Assembly: GCA_945982465.1 (NCBI GenBank)
Contig: CAMFSB010000100.1
Coordinates: 1 to 6,378 of the forward strand
Direction: 5' to 3'
Length of the DNA: 6,378 bases
Source of the DNA: an uncultured Faecalibacterium sp.
GTDB taxonomy: Bacteria; Bacillota; Clostridia; Oscillospirales; Ruminococcaceae
A program made the translations under genes and the position numbers. Shown in pieces: positions 1 through 5,547 of this stretch; within the stretch, counting starts at the first letter, position 1; each line of letters starts with the position of its first letter. The notes under the pieces were generated by a model. That model made no database searches. It saw nothing but the letters and a program-made list of their open reading frames with translations, and was not told the DNA's origin.

Positions 1-1249
1 CCATTTCCGGCTCGATCCAAAGCCCGAAGCGCACGCCCAGGGCGTTTACCCGCCCGACCAGCTGGGCCAGCGTGCAGCCCAGCTTCCGCTCGTTGACGAC
101 CCAATCGCCCAAGCCGCTGTTATCATCGTTCCGCTTGCCGAACCAGCCGTCGTCCATCACCACCATGTCGATGCCCAGTTCCGCCGCCTGCGCGGCCAGG
201 CGGCAGATGGTGTCGGCATTGAAATCATAGTAGCAGGCCTCCCAGCTGTTGATCAGCACCGGCCGCGGGCCGCGGCTGTACCGGCCCCGGACCACATGCT
301 CCCGGATACAGGCATGATACTGCCGCGACAGCCGGGCAAAGCCGGCCGCCGAGTAGGTCAGGATGGTTTCGGGCACGGTCAGCGTCTGGCCCGCGGCCAG
401 CGGGTAGCACAGCCCCTCCGGCTGCAGGCCCATCAGCAGCCGTGTCTGGTTGAACTGATCCTGCTCCGCCTCACACAAAAAGCCGCCGCTGTACACGAAC
501 AGCATGCCCCAGCAGCCGCCCGCGTCCTCGGTGGCACTCTGCTCAGCCAGGATCACCGCCGGGTTGTACTGGTGGCTGGACGTGCCGCGCCGGCTGCCCA
601 ACGAAAAGCTGCCGTGCGCCACCGGCGTGCGCTGCACACAGCGCTCCATCGCATGGCGGCCGTACAGGCTAATCAGGTCGTAGCGGCCGGGCAGCATATC
701 CAGGCATGCCGACGCCGCTTTTTCCACATACAGCTGCCCCTCGCCGCCGTTGGTGATGCGCACACTGCGGGTGATGATATCCTCCGCCTCCAGCACTCCG
801 TACAGCAGCCGCACCTGCACATGGCTGGCGGCGTCCTCCAGCAAAATCTCCAGCGTCTGGGCCTGCTGCGGCGCCGCAAACACCGCAGGCAGGCCCTCCA
901 GCGCATACTTGCCCTGCCGGATCTCGTGGCGCACATACCGCAGATCGCACCCGCGCGCGCCATCTGCGCCGCGCACGATCAGTGCCGTGCTGCGGTAATC
1001 GCCCGTGCCCAGGGTGGGGTACTCCTGCGGCAGCGCATCCAGCGAATAGGTGCGGTCGCCGCCCGCGTCCGCCGGATTGCCGGAAAAGCCCCGGTCATAG
1101 TAGGTCAGCAAATAGTCCATACCGCCGGCCGCGCGTGCGCCGTAATACAGGTGCAGCAATACGCCCAGCCGGTCTGCCTGCATCTGATAGGTGGTATGGG
1201 CCGTATCCAGCGTAAAGATCCGTGTTTCGTTGTCATAATGGATCGACAT
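1..1249 (-). CDS. aga: GH36 alpha-galactosidase, 5' part (runs off left edge)
   Basis: Probable cytoplasmic alpha-galactosidase that removes terminal alpha-1,6-linked galactose from raffinose, melibiose or stachyose. Translating from the ATG at 1249 gives 416 open codons to the window edge, roughly 55-60% of the usual ~730-residue GH36 length. The N-terminal beta-sandwich region (about 1-320) is followed by the start of the catalytic barrel: VLINSWEACYYDFN at about 331-344, the MDDGWFG block at about 365-371, DWVVN at about 382-386 and FGLWIEPEM at the edge. These are hallmarks of bacterial GH36 enzymes. The catalytic nucleophile (KWDMNR block) and the acid/base residue lie outside the window, so activity cannot be judged. 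There is no signal peptide. The start is 49 bases after the upstream permease stop, behind a weak AGTGAG-type ribosome site, so cotranslation with the transporter is likely but less tight. One small oddity is Cys where relatives usually have Gly in the KLGG-like segment (KLGC, about 389-392). Confidence 0.93.
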   Translation of the reverse strand, partial: MSIHYDNETRIFTLDTAHTTYQMQADRLGVLLHLYYGARAAGGMDYLLTYYDRGFSGNPADAGGDRTYSLDALPQEYPTLGTGDYRSTALIVRGADGARGCDLRYVRHEIRQGKYALEGLPAVFAAPQQAQTLEILLEDAASHVQVRLLYGVLEAEDIITRSVRITNGGEGQLYVEKAASACLDMLPGRYDLISLYGRHAMERCVQRTPVAHGSFSLGSRRGTSSHQYNPAVILAEQSATEDAGGCWGMLFVYSGGFLCEAEQDQFNQTRLLMGLQPEGLCYPLAAGQTLTVPETILTYSAAGFARLSRQYHACIREHVVRGRYSRGPRPVLINSWEACYYDFNADTICRLAAQAAELGIDMVVMDDGWFGKRNDDNSGLGDWVVNERKLGCTLAQLVGRVNALGVRFGLWIEPEM

Positions 1250-1298
1250 AGTTGGTCACTCACTTTTTATTATTTTTCTGTGGCCGCGCCGCCAGGGG

Positions 1299-2135
1299 TT
1301 ATTTGACCGCGCCGTTCATCACGCCGCTCAGGATCTGCCGCTGGCAAACCAGGTAGAAGATCAGGATCGGGATGAGCGACAGCAGATACGATGCAAACGC
1401 CAGATTGTAGTTGGTGCCGAACTGGGTCTGGAAATTGAGCTGCGCCAGCGGCAGGGTGTTCTGGCCCGAGCCGGCCATAATGACCAGCGGGGTCATCACA
1501 TCGTTCCAGACGGCCAGCGCTGTGATGATCGCCACGGTGGCGTGCATCGGCTTCATTACCGGGAAGATGATCCGCCAGTAGGTGCGCCAGGTTGTGGCGC
1601 CGTCCACACGAGCTGCCTCCTCCAGCGCCATCGGGACGTTGACCAGATAGCCGGAATACAGCAGCACGTTCATGGGCATGTAGAACACCACATACAGCAG
1701 GATCACGCCCGCCCAGTTTGCCAGGTGCATTTCCGCCGTCTGCTTGGCAAGCGGCATCATCAAAATCGCGAACGGCACAAACATGCCGCTGACGATAAAC
1801 AGGTACACAAAGCTGTAAAATCTGCTGTGGGCATTGCTGCTTACTAGGACATAGGCGATCAGCGAGTGGATCACATTTGACAGTACCACCGTGAGCACTG
1901 TGATGACCGCGCTGTTTGCCAGCGAGCGCCAGAAGTCTGTTACCCGCATGGCTTCGCGGAAGTTATCCAGGCTCCAGTGCTGCGGCAGCGACAGGATGCC
2001 GCTGATGCTGTTGGTCATTTCGGACGGCTGCTTGAACGCGATCACCACGGTCATATACAGCGGGAAGATGATCGTGGACAGGCCCAGGATCAGCAGGATC
2101 AGGGCGCCGGTGTTGTATTTCTGCCTGGCTTTCAT
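1299..2135 (-). CDS. CUT1 ABC sugar transporter permease (MalG/MsmG type)
   Basis: Inner-membrane permease of a carbohydrate uptake ABC transporter, second of the pair. It has 278 residues, normal for the MalG/LacG/MsmG group. Hydrophobic segments lie at about 10-33, 73-99, 108-130, 139-160, 195-219 and 246-264, giving six membrane spans. The cytoplasmic EAA loop that docks on the ATPase is clear: EEAARVDGA at 172-180 followed by IIFP at 189-192. The short C-terminus ending in NGAVK is typical of this subfamily. The ATG overlaps the stop of the upstream permease (ATGA, 4 bases) and is preceded by AAGGAGGAG, so the two permeases are probably translationally coupled and made in equal amounts. 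The substrate is inferred to be an alpha-galactoside from the adjacent GH36 gene; the permease sequence alone does not show it. No ATPase gene lies beside it. Confidence 0.95.
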   Translation of the reverse strand: MKARQKYNTGALILLILGLSTIIFPLYMTVVIAFKQPSEMTNSISGILSLPQHWSLDNFREAMRVTDFWRSLANSAVITVLTVVLSNVIHSLIAYVLVSSNAHSRFYSFVYLFIVSGMFVPFAILMMPLAKQTAEMHLANWAGVILLYVVFYMPMNVLLYSGYLVNVPMALEEAARVDGATTWRTYWRIIFPVMKPMHATVAIITALAVWNDVMTPLVIMAGSGQNTLPLAQLNFQTQFGTNYNLAFASYLLSLIPILIFYLVCQRQILSGVMNGAVK

Positions 2136-2998
2136 AACTGCTCCTCCTTCCGGCTGGAAAGCTTCATCTGCGCGGCGGAGATCGCCACGATCACGATGAA
2201 AAAGATCACCGCGTTGGCGCTCTGGAAGCCGAACTGGCCGCCGGACATACCGTTGTTGTAGATCAGGTAGGAGATGGATTCCGTGCTCTGCGCGGGGCCG
2301 CCCTTGGTCAACGCCACGATCTGGTCGAACACCATCAGGAAGTTTTTGATGCTCAGCACCATGTTAATGGAAAAGAACGGGACGATCAGCGGGAAGGTCA
2401 GATAACGGAATTTCTTCCAGCCGGTGGCGCCGTCGATGTCGCCGGCCTCATAAACATCAGCCGGGATGGTCTGCAGGCCGGAAATGTAGATGATGGTGGT
2501 CATGGCGATGGCCTGCCAGGCGCACACGATCATTACGCCGATCCACGCGGCGCTGGGGTTGGAAAGCAGGCTGCTCTTCAGCGCGTCGATCCCCACCATC
2601 TGGGCAAAGGCCGGCAGAATGTAGGTGAAGAAATAGTTGAAGATATAGCCCACCACCAGCGAGCCCAGAATGTTCGGCAAAAAGTACGCGCCGCGGAAAA
2701 AGCTTTTGGCCGGGATCCTGCTGTTCAGCGCCAGGGCCATCAGCATGCTGATCACATTGACCACCACAGTGGTAACAACGGCCAGCTTGAAGGTGAACCA
2801 GTAGGATTTGCCCACGCGGGCGTCGGTGAACAGGTCGATGTAATTGCGCAGGCCCACCCAATCGTAGCTGCCAAAGCCGCGGAAGTTGGTAAAGCTGTAG
2901 TACACGCCGCGCAGCAGCGGGATGGTGTTGAAGCAAATGAACAGCGCCAGAATGGGGATGGTGATCAGCAGGTAGGTGCGTTTTTTCTCGTCTTTCAT
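2132..2998 (-). CDS. CUT1 ABC sugar transporter permease (MalF/MsmF type)
   Basis: First permease of the carbohydrate ABC transporter, forming the membrane channel together with the downstream permease. It has 288 residues, typical of the LacF/UgpA/MsmF group. There are six likely membrane spans at about 11-31, 72-92, 103-125, 152-174, 204-225 and 262-280. The early IPLLRGVYYSFTNF segment and the FLPNILGS segment (about 106-113) are family-like. The ATPase-docking EAA loop is YEAGDIDGA at 183-191 followed by LTFPLI at about 200-205. TKGGPAQSTE (231-240) is the conserved periplasmic loop of this subfamily. The start at 2998 is supported by a GGGAGGG ribosome site, and only 14 bases separate it from the end of the solute-binding protein gene, so it belongs to the same operon. 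Its frame is intact, in contrast to the interrupted binding-protein gene upstream. Confidence 0.95.
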   Translation of the reverse strand: MKDEKKRTYLLITIPILALFICFNTIPLLRGVYYSFTNFRGFGSYDWVGLRNYIDLFTDARVGKSYWFTFKLAVVTTVVVNVISMLMALALNSRIPAKSFFRGAYFLPNILGSLVVGYIFNYFFTYILPAFAQMVGIDALKSSLLSNPSAAWIGVMIVCAWQAIAMTTIIYISGLQTIPADVYEAGDIDGATGWKKFRYLTFPLIVPFFSINMVLSIKNFLMVFDQIVALTKGGPAQSTESISYLIYNNGMSGGQFGFQSANAVIFFIVIVAISAAQMKLSSRKEEQL

Positions 2999-3012
2999 GC
3001 CGGTTCCCTCCC

Positions 3013-3894
3013 TTATTGCCCAGCGCTGCCATGCGCTGCTTCGTATTCCTGCGCCATGCGGATGATGTCCCGGTTATAGCGCAGCCAGTCGGTGTCGAAC
3101 TTGGCGAGGAACGCATCGGTGTCCTGCTGGATCAGATAGGTCTGAAGCTGCGCGTCCACCGCCATCTCCGAGGGGTAGTAGTGATCCTGGTAATCCAGCA
3201 TTTTGCCCGCCTGGATGTACTCCAGCATGCCGTCCAGAATGGCGGGCAGGGTGAAATCGCCGTCCTTGCAGGGGATGGCCGTCTGCGCGTCGATGTACTG
3301 CTGCAGGTTTTCGTCCGCCAGCAAAAAGTCCAGCACCTCGTAGGCGGCTTCTTTGTTCTCGCAGTCGGCCGACACCGCAAACAGCAGGTCGATGCCGGAA
3401 TTGAGCACATTGCCCTCGGCGCTGCTGCACGCAGGCATCACAAACGAATCCAGCACCAGATCCGGGTTGACCGACAAAATCTGCGGCGCGGCATAGCTGC
3501 CGATGGGATACATCGCCGATTCGCCGCGGGCAAAGGCAGTACAGGCGTCGTTGTAGCCGTAGGCAAACGGATCGTCCGGGCCGTAGGGCAGCAGCTGCAG
3601 GTACTTTTCGGCCAGTTCGCGGTATTCCACCGCAAAGGTGGTCTGCCCCTGGTTCACCAGCTTTGCGGTGTTGGCGGGCGCCAGTTCCACCGCCATGGAG
3701 TTCCAGGGCGCAAGGCAGGTCCAGGTGTCCTTGAAGCCGAAGTAGAACGGCAGGATGCCCTCGGCCTTGATCTGCTCGCACAGGGCCAGCAGCTCCTCCC
3801 AGGTCTGCGGGATCTCGCTGCGGTGCTGATGGTACATTTCGGTGTTATTAAGGTAGCCCGCCGGGTTTGCGACTAACGGCACCGCGTTGGTGCC
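3013..3894 (-). CDS. C-terminal portion of sugar-binding protein downstream of the TAG
   Basis: This stretch holds 293 open residues in the same frame as the N-terminal fragment. It contains the family-typical VANPAGYLNNTEMY segment (normally close to N-x-x-G-x-x-YNK), the WEELLALCEQIKAEGILPF helix, FARGESAMYPIGSY (about 257-270 in the joined protein) and the C-terminal helices up to AHGSAGQ. The only nearby non-ATG restart is a GTG at 3882, 12 bases after the stop, with just a weak AGGG upstream of it. A protein started there would lack the signal peptide and half of the first lobe, so it would stay in the cytoplasm and not serve transport. I therefore read this as the severed remainder of one gene, not a separate gene. 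YLNN in place of the usual YLYN may be a second change or natural variation. Confidence 0.75.
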   Translation of the reverse strand, partial: GTNAVPLVANPAGYLNNTEMYHQHRSEIPQTWEELLALCEQIKAEGILPFYFGFKDTWTCLAPWNSMAVELAPANTAKLVNQGQTTFAVEYRELAEKYLQLLPYGPDDPFAYGYNDACTAFARGESAMYPIGSYAAPQILSVNPDLVLDSFVMPACSSAEGNVLNSGIDLLFAVSADCENKEAAYEVLDFLLADENLQQYIDAQTAIPCKDGDFTLPAILDGMLEYIQAGKMLDYQDHYYPSEMAVDAQLQTYLIQQDTDAFLAKFDTDWLRYNRDIIRMAQEYEAAHGSAGQ

Positions 3895-3910
3895 CTAAGT
3901 TGGCACCAGC
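3886..3910 (-). repeat. short inverted repeat enclosing the TAG
   Basis: GGTGCC (3889-3894) and GGCACC (3902-3907) are perfect reverse complements with a 7-base loop. The stem extends by one T-A pair (3888/3908) and, after a mismatch, by a G-C pair (3886/3910). In the mRNA the loop reads AACUUAG, so the stop codon is the last three loop bases. A 7-bp stem inside GC-rich coding DNA can arise by chance, and no function is claimed. Confidence 0.5.
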
Positions 3911-4302
3911 TCCAAGGATTCCGCGATCTCCAGATAGCCCGGATTGATGCTTGCCAGGCCCGGATAATCGGATACGTCCGCCAGGATCTCGGCGTCCACA
4001 AAATAGGAGTAGTTGATATCGCCGCCGATGCCGATGATATCCGGGTAATCCTCGCGGATAAAGCGCGTTTTGAGGATCGTCATCGCGTCGTTGGGCGAGC
4101 TGATGGTCAGGTGGATGTTGTCGTGGGTGGCATTGAACGCCTCCTCCACCATTTCAAAATAGGCAGCCGCTTCGGGTTTATACTGGACCAGCTCGATCTC
4201 GATGCGCTGGCCGTCTTTGCCGGCCCCGCACCCGGCAAAGGTGAGAAGCGCCGCCGCGCAGCACAAAGCCAGCAGCAGGCTCCCCAATCGTTTCCATTTC
4301 AT
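3895..4302 (-). CDS. N-terminal fragment of sugar-binding lipoprotein (135 aa)
   Basis: This is the portion that would actually be translated from the operon start. The ATG at 4302 is preceded by AAAGGA (4317-4312) with about 9 bases of spacing. Residues 1-25 form a lipoprotein signal: positive MKWKR, a hydrophobic stretch rich in Leu/Ala/Cys, then FAGC with Cys25 as the expected lipidation site. GAGKDG then acts as a linker and the mature lobe begins IEIELVQYKPEA. The first-lobe features EEAFNATHDNIHLTI and YPDIIGIGGD (near residues 85-95) match the beta-alpha start of family-1 binding proteins. The fragment ends in ELVPT and covers under a third of the protein, too little to fold into the two-lobe sugar-binding structure. 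A truncated, exported and lipidated product would probably be degraded. Confidence 0.8.
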   Translation of the reverse strand: MKWKRLGSLLLALCCAAALLTFAGCGAGKDGQRIEIELVQYKPEAAAYFEMVEEAFNATHDNIHLTISSPNDAMTILKTRFIREDYPDIIGIGGDINYSYFVDAEILADVSDYPGLASINPGYLEIAESLELVPT

Positions 4303-4311
4303 ACCGTTTCA

Positions 4312-4317
4312 TCCTTT
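4312..4317 (-). promoter_or_regulatory. ribosome binding site of the binding-protein gene
   Basis: AAAGGA on the minus strand, about 9 bases before the ATG at 4302. It fixes the start of the lipoprotein reading frame, and the signal peptide begins directly at that ATG. Confidence 0.7.
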
Positions 4318-4381
4318 CGCTTGCATACCGAATTGCCAAAAAGGGAATGTCTGCCCGGCCGGTTCGACATTATGACAGGCT

Positions 4382-4399
4382 CCCGCCGTACCCGGCGGG
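4382..4399 (-). promoter_or_regulatory. GC-rich hairpin in the operon leader
   Basis: CCCGCCG (4382-4388) and CGGCGGG (4393-4399) are perfect reverse complements around a 4-base loop. This forms a very stable 7-bp G/C stem in the predicted untranslated leader of the sugar operon, about 80 bases before its start codon. No T-run follows on either strand, so it is not an intrinsic terminator. It could stabilise the mRNA 5' region or be incidental. Confidence 0.45.
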
Positions 4400-4408
4400 C
4401 ATGCGTGC

Positions 4409-4422
4409 ATTTTGCGCAAAAT
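4409..4422. promoter_or_regulatory. perfect 14-bp palindrome, candidate operator
   Basis: ATTTTGCGCAAAAT is a perfect palindrome with a central CG. If the minus-strand promoter at 4482-4454 is correct, it sits about 25-40 bases downstream of the transcription start, where a bound protein would block the operon. Even-length palindromes with a central CG are typical of LacI-family operators, but no LacI-type gene lies in the window. The divergent AraC-family protein is the other candidate binder. Role inferred. Confidence 0.5.
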
Positions 4423-4453
4423 ACACACATTCTTTTCAGTTGTCATCAAGAAT

Positions 4454-4482
4454 AGTATACAGTTTGACCGTTGAATTGAAAA
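4454..4482 (-). promoter_or_regulatory. candidate promoter of the sugar-uptake operon
   Basis: On the minus strand, TTTTCA (4482-4477) lies 17 bases before TATACT (4459-4454). The matches to the housekeeping consensus are 4 of 6 and 5 of 6. The implied start of transcription near 4447 gives a leader of about 145 bases that contains the central-CG palindrome and the GC hairpin. The imperfect -35 fits a promoter that needs an activator such as the divergent AraC protein. Confidence 0.5.
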
Positions 4483-4518
4483 TGCCTCTGTACGATATTT
4501 TATCTCCCAATTTTTATT

Positions 4519-4531
4519 TATTTGCCAAATA
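4519..4531. promoter_or_regulatory. 13-bp inverted repeat, candidate regulator site
   Basis: TATTTG and CAAATA flank a single C. The repeat ends 3 bases before the -35 of the regulator promoter and is centred about 78 bases upstream of the predicted sugar-operon start, a position used by many activators. Its half-site (TTTG/CAAA around a C/G centre) resembles the palindrome at 4409-4422, so one protein might bind both. Function inferred from position only. Confidence 0.45.
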
Positions 4532-4534
4532 TAC

Positions 4535-4564
4535 TTGAAGTAACAACGCATTTTGGTATATAAT
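4535..4564 (+). promoter_or_regulatory. promoter of the AraC-family regulator gene
   Basis: TTGAAG (4535-4540) and a perfect TATAAT (4559-4564) are separated by 18 bases. Transcription should start near 4571, at the first bases of the ribosome site, so the leader would be only about 16 bases. Confidence 0.65.
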
Positions 4565-4570
4565 ACAGCA

Positions 4571-4578
4571 AAAGGAGG
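4571..4578 (+). promoter_or_regulatory. ribosome binding site of the regulator gene
   Basis: AAAGGAGG, close to a full anti-SD match, lies 8 bases before the ATG at 4587 and decides that start. The predicted transcription start falls at or next to its first base. Confidence 0.85.
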
Positions 4579-4586
4579 CTGCCGCC

Positions 4587-5450
4587 ATGCCGCAGGACAC
4601 CGCATCCCCGCACAAACTGAAGTTCCATGTTTTTTCGGATGAACGCTTTGTGGATCTGAACCTGTACCAATGCGGCTGGGAGCAGACCAAGCCGCTGCAT
4701 TCCTGGGGGCCGTATGTGCGCAACCACTATCTGTTCCACTATGTGATCGCCGGGTGCGGCCGCCTGCTGGTAAAGGAAAAAGAGTACTTTATTCCTGCGG
4801 GCCACGGCTTTTTGATCGAACCGGGGCACATCACCACCTACCAGGCGGACGCCGATGACCCATGGGAATACGCCTGGATCGAGTTTGACGGCCTGCGCGC
4901 CCACGAAAGCCTGCGTCTGGCCGGCATCAGCATGGCCGAGCCGGTGTACACACCGGCCGGGCGGGAGGCCGCCCGCCGCCTGCAGGAGCAGATGTTGTAC
5001 ATCATTGAGCACCACACTGATTCACCCACCCGGCTCATCGGGCAGGGCTTCATTTTTCTGGATCAGCTGGTGCAGTCTTCCGCCGGGCGGCGCAGCCACA
5101 GCGACAAGCGTCTGCGGGATTTTTACATGAAAGAGGCCATGTCTTTTATCGAGCAGAATTACCAGCGGGATATTTCCATCGAGGACATTGCCGCCGCCTG
5201 CGGACTCAACCGCAGCTATTTCGGCAAGCTGTTCCGCAGCGCCATAGGCGAGCCGCCCCAGAGTTTTCTGCTGCATTACCGCATGAGCTGCGCGGCCCAG
5301 CTGCTCAAAGAGACCCGCATGCCCGTGCGGGAGATCAGCGTACGGGTCGGGTACGAAAATCAGCTGCACTTTTCGCGGGCATTCAAGGGCGTGTACGGGG
5401 TCTCCCCGCGGGAATACCGGCAGTCGCATTTTGTTGGCCCGGAGCTGTAG
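4587..5450 (+). CDS. AraC-family transcriptional regulator of the sugar operon (MsmR/RafR-like)
   Basis: Cytoplasmic DNA-binding regulator of 287 residues, the usual size of sugar-sensing AraC proteins. The N-terminal half (about 15-165) is a cupin-type ligand domain: a WGPYVRNHYLFHYVIAG-like segment at about 40-56, then FIPAGHGFLIEPGHITTYQAD at about 68-89 and WEYAWIEFDG at 93-102, all typical of this family's sensor domain. The C-terminal 100 residues carry two helix-turn-helix units: SIEDIAAACGLNRSYFGKLF at about 197-216, and one starting PVREISVRVGYENQLHFSRAF at about 246-266, followed by the signature GVSPREYR (271-278). It is divergent from the transporter/GH36 operon across a 284-base control region, the standard layout for an activator that responds to raffinose- or melibiose-type sugars. 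The ligand is inferred from neighbours. The gene ends in TAG, just before a strong terminator. Confidence 0.93.
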   Translation: MPQDTASPHKLKFHVFSDERFVDLNLYQCGWEQTKPLHSWGPYVRNHYLFHYVIAGCGRLLVKEKEYFIPAGHGFLIEPGHITTYQADADDPWEYAWIEFDGLRAHESLRLAGISMAEPVYTPAGREAARRLQEQMLYIIEHHTDSPTRLIGQGFIFLDQLVQSSAGRRSHSDKRLRDFYMKEAMSFIEQNYQRDISIEDIAAACGLNRSYFGKLFRSAIGEPPQSFLLHYRMSCAAQLLKETRMPVREISVRVGYENQLHFSRAFKGVYGVSPREYRQSHFVGPEL

Positions 5451-5473
5451 CCGGCACATTGGCTTTGCTTTGC

Positions 5474-5516
5474 AAAAAGAGGGACGGCCGCCCGCAGGCA
5501 GCCGCCCCTCTTTTTT
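5474..5516. terminator. bidirectional intrinsic terminator between convergent genes
   Basis: Left arm 5474-5488 and right arm 5501-5515 pair over 10 bp, a single A/C mismatch and 4 more bp, around a 12-base loop. The right arm runs into six T's (5511-5516) for plus-strand transcription of the AraC gene. Read on the minus strand, the hairpin is followed by five T's (complement of 5478-5474), so it can also end the ZIP gene transcript. It lies 23 bases after the AraC stop and about 32 bases after the ZIP stop. Confidence 0.9.
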
Positions 5517-5547
5517 GTTTGTTACGTCCAAACTGCCGCGGCGCAGG

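Larger units (their letters stand above)
3013..4302 (-). pseudogene. sugar ABC transporter solute-binding lipoprotein, split by an in-frame TAG
   Basis: Taken as one gene, this is a family-1-type extracellular solute-binding protein of 429 codons before the TAA, a normal length for CUT1 binding proteins. A TAG at 3897-3895 stops translation after residue 135. The codons that follow (GGC ACC AAC GCG GTG CCG) continue in the same frame for 293 residues with clear family character, so a single codon separates this from an intact gene. Relatives in this class commonly have a charged or polar residue there, before a GT-x-x-VP-x-x-x-N-x-x-G segment, so GAG, CAG or AAG changed to TAG is the simplest explanation. 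The rest of the operon is intact, which points to a very recent mutation or a sequence error. If the stop is real and not read through, the transporter has no binding protein. Confidence 0.8.

Noticed and set aside
296..1306. Long plus-strand open frame opposite the GH36 gene
   Set aside because: It is a by-product of GC-rich codon use on the minus strand. It is rich in Arg/Ala/Gln with no domain character, has no ribosome site, and lies over a well-recognised enzyme.
3016..3876. 286-codon plus-strand frame opposite the binding-protein gene
   Set aside because: Its composition (His/Arg/Gln/Val-rich) and lack of motifs mark it as a shadow. The minus-strand reading matches a known family.
4382..4399. 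GC hairpin considered as an attenuator or terminator
   Set aside because: No T-run follows on either strand and no leader peptide or alternative pairing was evident, so it is listed only as a leader hairpin.
4471..4499. Second plus-strand promoter (TTGAAT, 17 bases, GATATT)
   Set aside because: The -10 is weak, and a better promoter with a perfect TATAAT lies at the usual distance from the regulator gene.
4309..4605. 98-codon minus-strand frame across the divergent control region
   Set aside because: It spans both promoters and the inverted repeats, overlaps the start of the regulator gene and shows no family features.
3895..5450. General reassignment of TAG to an amino acid (including pyrrolysine)
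   Set aside because: The AraC gene in the same window ends in TAG at 5448-5450, right after a complete family C-terminus and before a terminator, so TAG works as a stop here.
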